Below are positions 21,686-30,054 of a stretch of 64,000 nt of DNA, in pieces. The stretch's first letter is position 1. The number at the start of each line of letters is the position of its first letter. The stretch covers positions 186,001-250,000 of the forward strand of contig NZ_VDMA02000009.1 in NCBI RefSeq assembly GCF_006334915.2. The letters run 5' to 3'. The stretch is from Microbispora catharanthi (lineage in GTDB: Bacteria > Actinomycetota > Actinomycetes > Streptosporangiales > Streptosporangiaceae). The position numbers were made by a program, and so were the translations under genes. The notes beneath the pieces were generated by a model. The model had not been told where the DNA came from, made no database searches, and worked only from the letters and a program-made list of their open reading frames with translations.

Positions 21686-22987
21686 CTACTCCTGCCACCA
21701 CTCCGCGTCGTCGTCGCTCTTGGTGGAGCTGATCGGCTCGACGGACGGCGTGGCGGGCACGGCTGGCTTCTCCACGACCGGCGGAGCCGACAGGGCCGGC
21801 TTCGGCGGGGCCGCGGTGACGGGCGCCGGCTCCGGGTCCATGCCCGGCAGCGGGGCGCCGCCGAGCAGCTGACGGAGCTGGGCGAGGTGGCTGGTGATGC
21901 TGTCGCGCTGGCGGGTGAGCTCGTCCACCTGGCGCTGCATCGCCGTACGGGTGCGCTCGGCCTCGGTCTTCGCCTCGGTCACGATCGTGTCGGCGCTGGT
22001 CTTGGCGTCGGCCACGAGCTGGTCGGCGTTCTTGCGGGCGTTGGCCAGCAGCTGCTTGGCGTGGGTGTCGGCCTCGCGGCGGGTCTGCTCGGCCTGCTGC
22101 GTGGCCTTGGCGGCCCGCTGCTCGGCGGTGGCGGCGCGCTGCTCGGCCTCGGCGACCAGCTTCTGGGTGTTGGCCTGGGCGGTGGCGTGCCGCTCGGCCT
22201 CCTGACGCTCGGCCTCCTCGCGGCGGGCGGCGAGCTGGATCTCGAACTCCGCCTCGTCCTGGGCGCGCTTGGCCTCCGACTCCTCCAGGATCCGCTGCGC
22301 CTGGGCCCGCATCTCGTCCGCCTGACGCTTGGCCGTGGTGAGCACCTCGTCGCGCTCGCGCTTGGTCGAGGCCCGCAGCTGGGCCACCTCGCGCTCGGTC
22401 GTGGTGCGCAGCTTGGCGATCTCGCGCTCGGCGTCCGCCCGCTTCTCCGCGACCTCGTGGTCGGCGGTGGCGCGGATCTTGGCGACCTCGCGCTCGGTGG
22501 TGGCGGTCAGCTCGTCGGACTCACGCCTGGCCGTCGACCGGATCTCCTCCGCGTCGCGCTCGGCGGTGCTGCGCATCTCCTCGGCCTCGCGCGCCGCCAG
22601 CGCCCGCTTCTCCGCCGCCTCGTTCTCCGCTGCCGCCCGCAGGTCGGCGGCGTCCACCTTGGCGGCGGCGCGGATCTCGTTCGCCTCCGACCTGGCCGCC
22701 TGGACGAGCTCGGTGGCCTGCTCCTCCGCCAGCCTGAGCAACTGCTCGATGCGGGCGCCGAGACCCGAGTAGGTCGGCCGCTCCTGCTCCTGCAACTGGC
22801 GCTGCGAGTCGGTCAGCTCCCGCTGGAGGGCGCTGACCTGTTCCTTGGCCTGACGCAGTTCGGTGTCGAGGGTCTTCAGGTGGTCGTGGACCTGGTGCCG
22901 GTCATAACCCCGGAGCACCACGTCGAATTCGCGAGATGGGGCGTCCTCGAAGAAGTTGTTGAGCTGGGCGTCGATGTCGGACTGCAT
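21686..22987 (-). CDS. DivIVA-domain coiled-coil protein, FilP/Scy-like
   Basis: A 433-residue cytoskeletal-type protein. The N terminus carries a DivIVA-like motif (FDVVLRGYDRHQVHDHL). Residues about 40-350 are an unbroken coiled coil of charged repeats (EREVAKIRATADHEVAEKR and similar), with periodicity near 11 residues. The tail is Pro-rich and ends WWQE. In Streptomyces the same position beside mce holds FilP and the giant Scy, which organise tip growth; here one medium-sized gene stands in their place. A polar-growth role is inferred from family and synteny. Confidence 0.85.
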   Translation of the reverse strand: MQSDIDAQLNNFFEDAPSREFDVVLRGYDRHQVHDHLKTLDTELRQAKEQVSALQRELTDSQRQLQEQERPTYSGLGARIEQLLRLAEEQATELVQAARSEANEIRAAAKVDAADLRAAAENEAAEKRALAAREAEEMRSTAERDAEEIRSTARRESDELTATTEREVAKIRATADHEVAEKRADAEREIAKLRTTTEREVAQLRASTKRERDEVLTTAKRQADEMRAQAQRILEESEAKRAQDEAEFEIQLAARREEAERQEAERHATAQANTQKLVAEAEQRAATAEQRAAKATQQAEQTRREADTHAKQLLANARKNADQLVADAKTSADTIVTEAKTEAERTRTAMQRQVDELTRQRDSITSHLAQLRQLLGGAPLPGMDPEPAPVTAAPPKPALSAPPVVEKPAVPATPSVEPISSTKSDDDAEWWQE

Positions 22988-23168
22988 GAGGCTCGATCCT
23001 GGTTGTCGAGACGGCTACAGGGGCCGGACGGGGGGTCGGTTCCGAGGCGAGGAAGCCGGTCTGGCGTCCACGTCCGGTGGTACGCCAGCGTACTCCGGTA
23101 CTGCCGCCTTGGAGGTCCCCTCCGACTTTCTGCGCGACTTGTTACGAATGAACGTTTCTTGCGTTTGC

Positions 23169-23591
23169 CTAGCGCCTGGACGTCTCGACGAGCTCGGTGA
23201 GAACCCCTCCCACGTCCTTCGGATGCAGGAACGCGATCGAGGCTCCCATCGACCCATGCCTGGGCCGCTCGTCGATCAGGCGCACGCCCTTCGCCCCGAT
23301 CTCCTCCAGGGCCTTGGTGACGTCCGCCACGCCGTACCCGATATGATGCACGCCCTCGCCCCGCTTGGCGAGGAACCTGCCCACGGCGGTGTCGGGGTGC
23401 AGCGGTTCGAGGAGCTGGACATACGACGCGCCCTGGTCGCCGTCGGCCACGTGCAGCATGGCCTCGCGGACGCCCTGCTCCTCGTTCACCTCCCGGCTGA
23501 CGACGGTCAGGCCGAAGACAGACTCGTAGAACTCGATTTTCTCTTCCAGGTTGTGGCAGGCCACGCCCACGTGGTCGATTCGCAGCAGCAT
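23169..23591 (-). CDS. mce: Methylmalonyl-CoA epimerase
   Basis: A 140-residue glyoxalase-fold enzyme that converts (S)- to (R)-methylmalonyl-CoA. Metal ligands are placed as in the family: H7 (RIDHVGVA), Gln in SYVQLLEP, His in EGVHHIGYGV and the C-terminal Glu in TELVE. GAGGGGAGA precedes the ATG. It is divergent from the thiolase gene. Confidence 0.95.
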   Translation of the reverse strand: MLLRIDHVGVACHNLEEKIEFYESVFGLTVVSREVNEEQGVREAMLHVADGDQGASYVQLLEPLHPDTAVGRFLAKRGEGVHHIGYGVADVTKALEEIGAKGVRLIDERPRHGSMGASIAFLHPKDVGGVLTELVETSRR

Positions 23592-23696
23592 CGCCGTCTC
23601 CCCTCGCCGTTCCCGTCCCGCCGCCCGCTTCCGGGCGGCCTTACTACTCCTGGGTATGGTGACACCGTCGCCCCGATCTCGTAGTGGAGGGTCTCA

Positions 23697-24890
23697 ATGT
23701 CTGGTTCCGTCATCGTCGCCGGAGCACGTACACCGATCGGACGGCTCCTCGGCTCGCTCTCCGACCTGTCCGCCGTCGAGCTGGGCGGGATCGCGATCAA
23801 AGCGGCGCTGGAGCGGGCGGGCGTCTCCCCGGACCAGGTCCAGTACGTGATCATGGGGCAGGTGCTCCAGGCCGGGGCGGGTCAGATTCCCTCGCGCCAG
23901 GCGGCGGTGAAGGCCGGCATCCCCATGACCGTGCCCTCCCTCACCATCAACAAGGTCTGCCTGTCGGGCCTCGACGCGATCGCGCTGGCCGACCAGCTCA
24001 TCCGCGCGGGCGAGTTCGACATCGTCGTCGCGGGCGGCATGGAGTCGATGACCAACGCGCCGCACCTGCTGCCGGGTCTGCGCAAGGGCGTGAAGTACGG
24101 CAGCGCCGGGATCCTGGACGCGATGGCCTACGACGGCCTCACCGACGCGTTCGACCAGATCGCGATGGGGGAGTCCACCGAGCGCCACAACGCCAGGCTC
24201 GGCCTGACCCGGGAGGAGCAGGACGAGTTCTCGGCGCGGTCGCACCAGCGCGCCGCCGAGGCCACCGAGAAGGGCCTGTTCGACGACGAGATCGTCCCGG
24301 TGCCGCTGCCGCAGCGCAAGGGTGACCCGGTGCTGTTCTCCGCCGACGAGGGCATCCGCAAGGACACCACGGCCGAGGCCCTGGCGAAGCTGCGCCCGGC
24401 GTTCACCAAGGACGGCACCATCACGGCCGGATCGGCCTCGCAGATCTCCGACGGCGCCGTCGCCGTGGTCGTCATGTCGAAGGCCAAGGCCGAGGAGCTG
24501 GGCCTCGAATGGCTGGCCGAGATCGGCGCGCACGGCAACGTGGCCGGACCGGACAACTCGCTGCAGTCCCAGCCCGCCAACGCCATCACGCAGGCGCTGG
24601 CCAAGCAGGGGCTGACCGTCGACGACCTCGACCTGCTGGAGATCAACGAGGCGTTCGCCCAGGTCGTGCTGCAGTCGGCGAAGGAGCTCGGCGTCCCGCT
24701 CGACAAGGTCAACGTCAACGGCGGCGGCATCGCGCTCGGCCACCCCATCGGCGCGTCCGGCGCCCGGATCGTGCTGACGCTGGCCCACGAGCTGAAGAGG
24801 CGCGGCGGCGGCCTCGGCGCGGCCGGCCTGTGCGGCGGTGGCGGCCAGGGCGACGCGCTGATCATCCGGGTTCCCGCGCCCGGCGCCTGA
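23697..24890 (+). CDS. Acetyl-CoA C-acetyltransferase (thiolase)
   Basis: A 397-residue thiolase. The acyl-binding nucleophile is C88 ([13 protein letters not shown]), with His in [14 protein letters not shown] and the second Cys in [11 protein letters not shown]. It condenses or splits acetoacetyl-CoA; a role in butyryl/isobutyryl-CoA supply fits the IcmA gene downstream. ATG 23697 follows GGAGGG, and meaB starts 12 bases after its stop. Confidence 0.94.
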   Translation: MSGSVIVAGARTPIGRLLGSLSDLSAVELGGIAIKAALERAGVSPDQVQYVIMGQVLQAGAGQIPSRQAAVKAGIPMTVPSLTINKVCLSGLDAIALADQLIRAGEFDIVVAGGMESMTNAPHLLPGLRKGVKYGSAGILDAMAYDGLTDAFDQIAMGESTERHNARLGLTREEQDEFSARSHQRAAEATEKGLFDDEIVPVPLPQRKGDPVLFSADEGIRKDTTAEALAKLRPAFTKDGTITAGSASQISDGAVAVVVMSKAKAEELGLEWLAEIGAHGNVAGPDNSLQSQPANAITQALAKQGLTVDDLDLLEINEAFAQVVLQSAKELGVPLDKVNVNGGGIALGHPIGASGARIVLTLAHELKRRGGGLGAAGLCGGGGQGDALIIRVPAPGA

Positions 24891-24902
24891 TCGGAGCCGC
24901 AG

Positions 24903-25925
24903 GTGGACGTCCGTGAGCTTGTCGGTCAGGCGCGACAGGGACGGCCGCGCGCCGTGGCGCGACTGATCTCGCTGGTGGAGAACGCCGTCGAACACGCCGA
25001 GAACGCCGCGAACGCCGCGCAGGCCGCCGGTTCCGCCGGGGGAGACCCGGCGGCGCCCGCGGCGGCGAGCCGTACGCTGCGCGAGGCGATGGCCGAGCTC
25101 GCCACCGGGGCCGCCCGGCCGCACCCCGCCAGGGTCATCGGCCTGACCGGCTCTCCCGGCGTCGGCAAGTCGACCTCGACCGGCATGCTCATCCGGGCGT
25201 TCCGCAGGCGCGGCAGCACGGTGGGGGTGCTGGCGGTCGACCCGTCCAGCCCCTTCACCGGCGGCGCCCTGCTCGGCGACCGCGTCCGCATGCAGGACCA
25301 CGCGACCGACCCCGGCGTCTTCATCCGCAGCATGTCGAGCCGGGGGCACCTGGGCGGGCTCGCGTGGGCCACGCCGCAGGCGCTGCGCGTGCTGGAGGCC
25401 GCCGGGTGCGACGTGATCCTCGTCGAGACGGTCGGCGTCGGGCAGGCCGAGGTGGAGATCGCCCGCCTGGCCGACACGACCGTCGTCATCCTCGCGCCGG
25501 GCATGGGCGACGGCGTGCAGGCCGCCAAGGCGGGCATCCTCGAGGTCGCCGACGTGCTGGTGGTGAACAAGGCCGACCGCGATGGCGTTCAGACGACCGT
25601 GCGGGAGCTGCGGAACATGACGGGCCTCGTCGAGACGCCGTGGCGCCCTCCGATCGTCACGACCGTCGCCTCCAAGGGCGAGGGCGCGGACGACCTGCTG
25701 GCCGCGCTGGACAAGCACCAGGCATACCTGGAGGAGTCCGGCGAGGCCCGCAGGCGGCGGCTGGCCAGGGCCCGGGACGAGATCGAGGCCATCGCGCTGG
25801 CCCAGCTACGGTCGCGCTTCGCCGTGCTCCACGGTGACCGCCTCGACGCGCTCGCCGAGCGGCTGCTCGCCGCGGAGACCGACCCCTACGCCGCCGCCGA
25901 CGACCTCATCGCCGCACTGCGCTGA
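24903..25925 (+). CDS. meaB: GTPase chaperone MeaB of B12-dependent mutases
   Basis: A 340-residue G3E-type GTPase that guards adenosylcobalamin loading and repair of methylmalonyl- or isobutyryl-CoA mutases. It has the P-loop GSPGVGKST, switch DPSSPFTGGALLGDR, Walker B region LVETVGVGQAEVEI and the guanine motif VVNKAD. The start is GTG 24903. It is a client-specific partner for the mutase at 31985. Confidence 0.94.
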   Translation: MDVRELVGQARQGRPRAVARLISLVENAVEHAENAANAAQAAGSAGGDPAAPAAASRTLREAMAELATGAARPHPARVIGLTGSPGVGKSTSTGMLIRAFRRRGSTVGVLAVDPSSPFTGGALLGDRVRMQDHATDPGVFIRSMSSRGHLGGLAWATPQALRVLEAAGCDVILVETVGVGQAEVEIARLADTTVVILAPGMGDGVQAAKAGILEVADVLVVNKADRDGVQTTVRELRNMTGLVETPWRPPIVTTVASKGEGADDLLAALDKHQAYLEESGEARRRRLARARDEIEAIALAQLRSRFAVLHGDRLDALAERLLAAETDPYAAADDLIAALR

Positions 25926-25980
25926 AGTATTCGGGCTGAAGTATTCGGGCTGAGGTGCCGGGCCGAGGTGCCGGGCCGAG
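25921..25980. repeat. Short tandem repeat at the meaB stop
   Basis: Two 14-base copies of GCTGAAGTATTCGG (25921-25934, 25935-25948) run into two 13-base relatives (25949-25961, 25962-25974). The meaB stop codon lies in the first copy. The distal part can pair with the next bases (CGGGCC/GGCCCG). Confidence 0.85.
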
Positions 25981-26020
25981 CCCCGGCCCGTACGGCTCTC
26001 GCATCGCGGCGGCCGACGGG

Positions 26021-26740
26021 TCAGGGCTCGCCGTTGTACTTGACCTTGATCGTCGTGAAGCCGAGGGACTTCAGCATGCCCTCCATCATGGCCTTGGCGT
26101 TCTGGTCGGCCCGGGAGCGCAGGTCACTGGCGGTGGCCGCGTCGGCGATCTTGCTTTCGGCCAGCACGTAGAGCTCCTGCTGGTTCTGCGGCGAGGACGA
26201 CAGGAAGTCGGAGATCCGGTCGAAGATGCCCCGCTCCTGCGCGAACACGTACGACCGCTTGTTGTCGAGGTTGGGCTTTTCCAGCTCTGCGTGCGGCAGC
26301 CGCACCGTCACCGCCGTGCGGTCGGGGGAGACGGTGAAGGCGTCCTTGGGCAGCGTGGAGAAGTCCACGTAGGCGTCCACGGTGCCGGCGCCCACGAAGA
26401 GCGTGCGGGAGCCCTTGATCGCGTCTGGGAGGAACTTCGCGTCCTTCTCCAGGTCGACGATGACCTGGAAGTCGCCGGTCGCGGCCTCGAAGCGGCTCAG
26501 GTTCTGCACCGACCGGAGCAGCGCGGGGCCGCTGCGGTCGATGGTCTGCTCGCCGAGCGGGTTGAGCCAGGACCAGGTCAACCGGGCGCCGACCACGAGC
26601 AGCAGGATCACGAACAGCAGGCCGGCGAGCACCCGCCAGCCGCGCCGGGAGCGGGGTGCGGGGGCCCCGGCGCTCGCCGTGGCGTCGGTGGCGGCGCCGG
26701 CGTCGGCCGGCGCGAACGAGGGACGAGTCTGACGGTCCAC
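26021..26740 (-). CDS. DUF4230 membrane-anchored protein
   Basis: A 239-residue protein: a Pro/Ala-rich cytosolic N terminus, one membrane helix (VLAGLLFVILLLVVGARLTW, about residues 38-57), then an extracytoplasmic domain of the DUF4230 type (NLSRFEAATGDFQVIVDLE, LFVGAGTVDAYVDFSTL). The family has no known function. GTG 26740 has AAGATT six bases upstream and no clear ribosome site. It converges with meaB. Confidence 0.8.
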   Translation of the reverse strand: MDRQTRPSFAPADAGAATDATASAGAPAPRSRRGWRVLAGLLFVILLLVVGARLTWSWLNPLGEQTIDRSGPALLRSVQNLSRFEAATGDFQVIVDLEKDAKFLPDAIKGSRTLFVGAGTVDAYVDFSTLPKDAFTVSPDRTAVTVRLPHAELEKPNLDNKRSYVFAQERGIFDRISDFLSSSPQNQQELYVLAESKIADAATASDLRSRADQNAKAMMEGMLKSLGFTTIKVKYNGEP

Positions 26741-26894
26741 GGGGAGAATCTTCCCGGTATTCCCGCGATCTCACGTTCGACAAGATCAGTTCTGTCTACA
26801 GGCCATGCTTCGGTCCTCCCAAACCAGTCTTTCGTCCGGACCGATGGCCGGACGGCCTCCGCCGCCACGCTCACGCCCCGGCGCGGGGCGCGGA

Positions 26895-28955
26895 CTATGC
26901 GGCGGGGGCCAGAAGCGTGCCGGGTACGCCCGCCACGCCGGGGTCGTCCTGGGGGCTCGCGTCGCGGGCGTCGGCGTCGTCCGTGGCAGGCCGGGCGGGG
27001 TCCGTGCGACCACCGGCCCGGTCGCCGTCACGGTCGCCGTCACGATCGACGACTCGACCGCCGTCACGTCCCCCGGGGCGGGCGGTGTGTCCGGGGCGCC
27101 CGTCGTGCCCGTTCCGGCCGGGAACCGTGCCGCCGGACCGCGGACGGCCGGGCCGGTGGTCCTGGACAGGTGAGGGGCTCGCGCCGACGCCGCCGGGCCG
27201 TTCCTGCGCGCCGCGCGCACCGGGCCTTTCCTGTGTTCCGGGCCTTTCCTGTGTTCCGGGCGCACCGGGCCTTTCCCGTGTTCCGGGCCGGTCCGGGGAT
27301 GCGGCGTCACCGGGCCTGCCGGTCCTTCCGGGCCGCCAGGGGTGCGGCGACCGTCCCGGGCCGGGGGCCCAGGGGTCGCCTCTCCGGGCGCCTTCGCCGT
27401 TCGGCGTGTCCCACGGACCCGGGTAACCCGGGCGGCCCGTCGGCCCCTGACCCATCGGCCCCTGACCCATCGGGCCCTGACCCGCCGGATCCTGGCCGGC
27501 GGCGCTCGCGGCGGGAGACGGCCATGCCGGGGCGGCCGGACTCGGGCCGGTCCATCCCGGACCGGTCTCGCCGCGCGGGTCCGTGCCTTGCTCCCAGCCG
27601 GGGTCGGGGCCGGTCGGCATGCCGGTGGCGACGACCGCACCCGGAGGAGACGGCTCGACCGGATAGCCCGGCGCGTACGCGGGAGTGGGGTTCACCGGAT
27701 AACCCGACGCGACGGGGTCGGCGGGCCGGGTGCCGCCGCCGAAGTGCTTGGCCTGCAGGCCGCAGGAGACGAAGTCGGAGTAGAACATGCGCAGCCAGTC
27801 GCGGCGCTGGCCGTCGCTCAGTTCGGAGAACCAGATGGCCGCCTCGCGGTGCTCGCGCAACGGTCCGCCGGGCAGCGAGACATCCCGCAGCCAGGCGACG
27901 ACGATGGCCCGGTAGCCCGCGGCCACGGTTCCCGGGCAGGGGCGGGCCAGGCGGTCGAGGAACTCGGTGGCCGCCCGCTGGGCGTACCCGGACCCGAGGT
28001 CGTCGATGTGGACGACGACCACTCCTCGCCCCGCCGGGTCCTCCTCGCCGTGTGCCCGTTGCTCGACCCTCTTGAAGGCGGCCGGCGTGCCGTCCAGCTT
28101 TATCGCGAGCCTGGTGAACACGCTGGCGAGCTCGGCCAGGCCCCCGCGCAGCGCCGGATGCACGCAGACGCTGATCGGCCATTCCTGGCAGACGAGGCGT
28201 TCGCTCACCGTCATCGTCCGCGGCACGGTGACGAGCCGGGCCGCGCCGGTCCCGGCGGCCAGCACGGCGATCACCGCGGCGGCCAGCGCCAGCGTCCGCC
28301 GGGTCACCAGGGCCACCCATCCGAGGAGCAGCGCGGTGCTGAGACCCAGCAGCCACAGCGTCTGGTCCGCGTAGGCGGTCTCGCTGACGCCGGAGAGCAG
28401 GTCGTACGGCTCCCCGGTGGCGGGCGCGAGCCGGTCGCCCCAGTTGGGCCCGGTGGCCAGCCAGGTGAACAGCCCGAACGTGCCGGCTCCCGCGATCAGC
28501 GGGACGACGACGACCGGCACGAGCCAGCCGAGGATCCAGCCGACCACGACGTACAGCCCCAGCCCGGCGACGGACATCGCGAGACCGCCGGGCAGCAGCG
28601 GCCCGCCCTGCCCGGTCAGCGCGGCGCGCAGCCCGAGCAGCAGCACGGTGGCCCCGAAGGAGCCGGTGACGACCGCGATGATCGACAGCGGCGCCCTGGC
28701 GGCCCGCCACGGCGTCAGGACACGGCCCTTTTCCGCGCGGCGCCTGCGGAGCGCGACCCAGGCCGCGAACGCGGCTCCGAGCGGCCCCGTCAGGCGCAGC
28801 GAGCCGATGACGGCCGCCACTATGTCGTCCCAGTCCATGAAACCGGGAATGAGGACGCTCCACGCGGCGACGAGCGCGAGCACGAACAGCACGGTCGCCG
28901 CGACCAGCGCGCCGTGTCTCAGCTCACCGCGTGAACCGCCCCTATGCTCACCCAC
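26895..28955 (-). CDS. Large membrane protein with long Pro/Gly/Arg-rich tail
   Basis: About 686 residues if GTG 28955 is the start. Six or seven membrane segments fill the first 250 residues; a soluble domain of about 190 residues follows (HIDDLGSGYAQRAATEFLDRL, WFSELSDGQRRDWLRMFYSD) and then about 230 low-complexity residues with repeats such as GPMGQG and TQERPG. I do not recognise a family; transporter-associated membrane proteins have similar layouts. The start is chosen because a short ribosome-site-bearing ORF ends over it. An in-frame ATG at 29000 is the alternative. Confidence 0.6.
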   Translation of the reverse strand: MGEHRGGSRGELRHGALVAATVLFVLALVAAWSVLIPGFMDWDDIVAAVIGSLRLTGPLGAAFAAWVALRRRRAEKGRVLTPWRAARAPLSIIAVVTGSFGATVLLLGLRAALTGQGGPLLPGGLAMSVAGLGLYVVVGWILGWLVPVVVVPLIAGAGTFGLFTWLATGPNWGDRLAPATGEPYDLLSGVSETAYADQTLWLLGLSTALLLGWVALVTRRTLALAAAVIAVLAAGTGAARLVTVPRTMTVSERLVCQEWPISVCVHPALRGGLAELASVFTRLAIKLDGTPAAFKRVEQRAHGEEDPAGRGVVVVHIDDLGSGYAQRAATEFLDRLARPCPGTVAAGYRAIVVAWLRDVSLPGGPLREHREAAIWFSELSDGQRRDWLRMFYSDFVSCGLQAKHFGGGTRPADPVASGYPVNPTPAYAPGYPVEPSPPGAVVATGMPTGPDPGWEQGTDPRGETGPGWTGPSPAAPAWPSPAASAAGQDPAGQGPMGQGPMGQGPTGRPGYPGPWDTPNGEGARRGDPWAPGPGRSPHPWRPGRTGRPGDAASPDRPGTRERPGAPGTQERPGTQERPGARGAQERPGGVGASPSPVQDHRPGRPRSGGTVPGRNGHDGRPGHTARPGGRDGGRVVDRDGDRDGDRAGGRTDPARPATDDADARDASPQDDPGVAGVPGTLLAPAA

Positions 28956-29028
28956 AGCGGGGCGCGGCCCCCGGCCACGCCGCCGAAGTCCGGCGCGCAT
29001 GCGGCGCCGGGACAGCGATGCTGTCCAT
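28948..29028 (-). CDS. Possible 26-residue leader ORF
   Basis: ATG 29028 (MDSIAVPAPH...) follows GGGAG at seven bases, and its TGA lies within the first bases of the GTG start at 28955. It could couple translation of the large membrane protein. There is no family support. Confidence 0.2.
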   Translation of the reverse strand: MDSIAVPAPHARRTSAAWPGAAPRCG

Positions 29029-29318
29029 TGAGAATCTCCCCCGTGTCTGTGTGAGCGGTGCGCGAACCCACGCCGTTCCCCGTGGCGCTGGTTCGCCGGT
29101 CGGCCTCGCCTCGCCCGCTGTCGGACGCGTCCCCCGCGGACCCCCGTCCGCGAGACGTCCTCTAGCAGACGGGGTTCCCCGTGCCGCCGGGTTTGCCGCC
29201 GCCTCACCTTTCGACGTGGCAACCATAACGGAGCGTGACCCGTACGGGGGGAGTTCTGGGGTCAAGGAATGAATCCGGTTACGCTCGGTGCGCCGGTCGA
29301 TCTTGGCGGGCGTCGCGC
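28956..29318. other. Intergenic region between the divergent membrane-protein and MarR genes
   Basis: Apart from the small candidate ORF at 28948-29028 and the MarR -10 box at its right end, I see no gene here. It should hold promoters for both directions. Confidence 0.5.
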
Positions 29319-29324
29319 TACCGT
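29319..29324 (+). promoter_or_regulatory. -10 box for a leaderless MarR-family mRNA
   Basis: TACCGT ends eight bases before the GTG at 29333; no ribosome site precedes that start. Confidence 0.45.
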
Positions 29325-29332
29325 ATATCGCT

Positions 29333-29878
29333 GTGTCCGTTCCGCCCAGCTCAGAGCCACCGCCCACGGGTGGCCCCCGGCCGCTCAAGCTCCCGTTCGA
29401 CCCGATCGAGCGGGCTGCCGAGACCTGGCGTTCGACGTTCGGGCCGTCGTCCGCCATGGCCGCCGTCACTTCGATCATGAGAGCCCATCAGATCCTGCTG
29501 GCGCAACTGGACACGCTGCTCAAGCCGTACGACCTGACCTTCGCCAGGTATGAGGCGCTCGTGCTGCTCACGTTCAGCCGGGCCGGTTCGCTGCCGCTGT
29601 CGAAGATCGGCGAGCGGCTGATGGTGCACCCGACGAGTGTGACCAACACCGTGGACCGCCTCGAACGGGCCGGCCTGGTCCGCCGCATGCGCAACCCGCG
29701 GGACGGCCGCGGTGTGCTCGCCGAGATCACCGACGAGGGCCGCGACATCGTGCGGCGGGCCACGGCCGACCTGATGAACGCGGGTTTCTGCCTGGGCATG
29801 TACGACGACGCCGAGCTGGACGAGATGTTCGGCCTGCTCAGGACCCTGCGCGTCGCCGCGGGCGACTTCAGCTCCTGA
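29333..29878 (+). CDS. MarR-family transcriptional regulator
   Basis: A 181-residue winged-helix regulator. A Pro-rich N terminus precedes the dimerisation helix; the DNA-binding part is LPLSKIGERLMVHPTSVTNTVDRLERAGLVRR with the wing RNPRDGRGVLAEIT. In Streptomyces a MarR gene occurs at the same place near the isobutyryl-CoA mutase gene, so it may control acyl-CoA genes; this is inference. The GTG start is supported by the nearby -10 box. Confidence 0.88.
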   Translation: MSVPPSSEPPPTGGPRPLKLPFDPIERAAETWRSTFGPSSAMAAVTSIMRAHQILLAQLDTLLKPYDLTFARYEALVLLTFSRAGSLPLSKIGERLMVHPTSVTNTVDRLERAGLVRRMRNPRDGRGVLAEITDEGRDIVRRATADLMNAGFCLGMYDDAELDEMFGLLRTLRVAAGDFSS

Positions 29879-30008
29879 CGCGGCCCTGCGCCGGCATCCC
29901 GAACGAGCCCCGGACGAGGGCCGGCAGTTCGGGCGCGGCCGAATTCTCCTCCAGCGCGGCGCGGTCCTCGCCTGTCTCGGCGGTTCGTGATCCGCGCCGC
30001 CCGGGTGG

Positions 30009-30045
30009 GCCGGTGGCGCACTATCACACGGGGTGCGCCACCGGC
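30009..30045 (-). terminator. Perfect 12-bp hairpin after the subtilase gene
   Basis: GCCGGTGGCGCA at 30009-30020 pairs exactly with 30034-30045 around a 13-base loop, ten bases past the subtilase stop. It lies between convergent genes and may serve both. Confidence 0.75.
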
Positions 30046-30054
30046 GAGCGTGTA

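Noticed and set aside
25921-25980. CRISPR-like repeat
   Set aside because: Units are 13-14 bases with no spacers and lie at a gene end.
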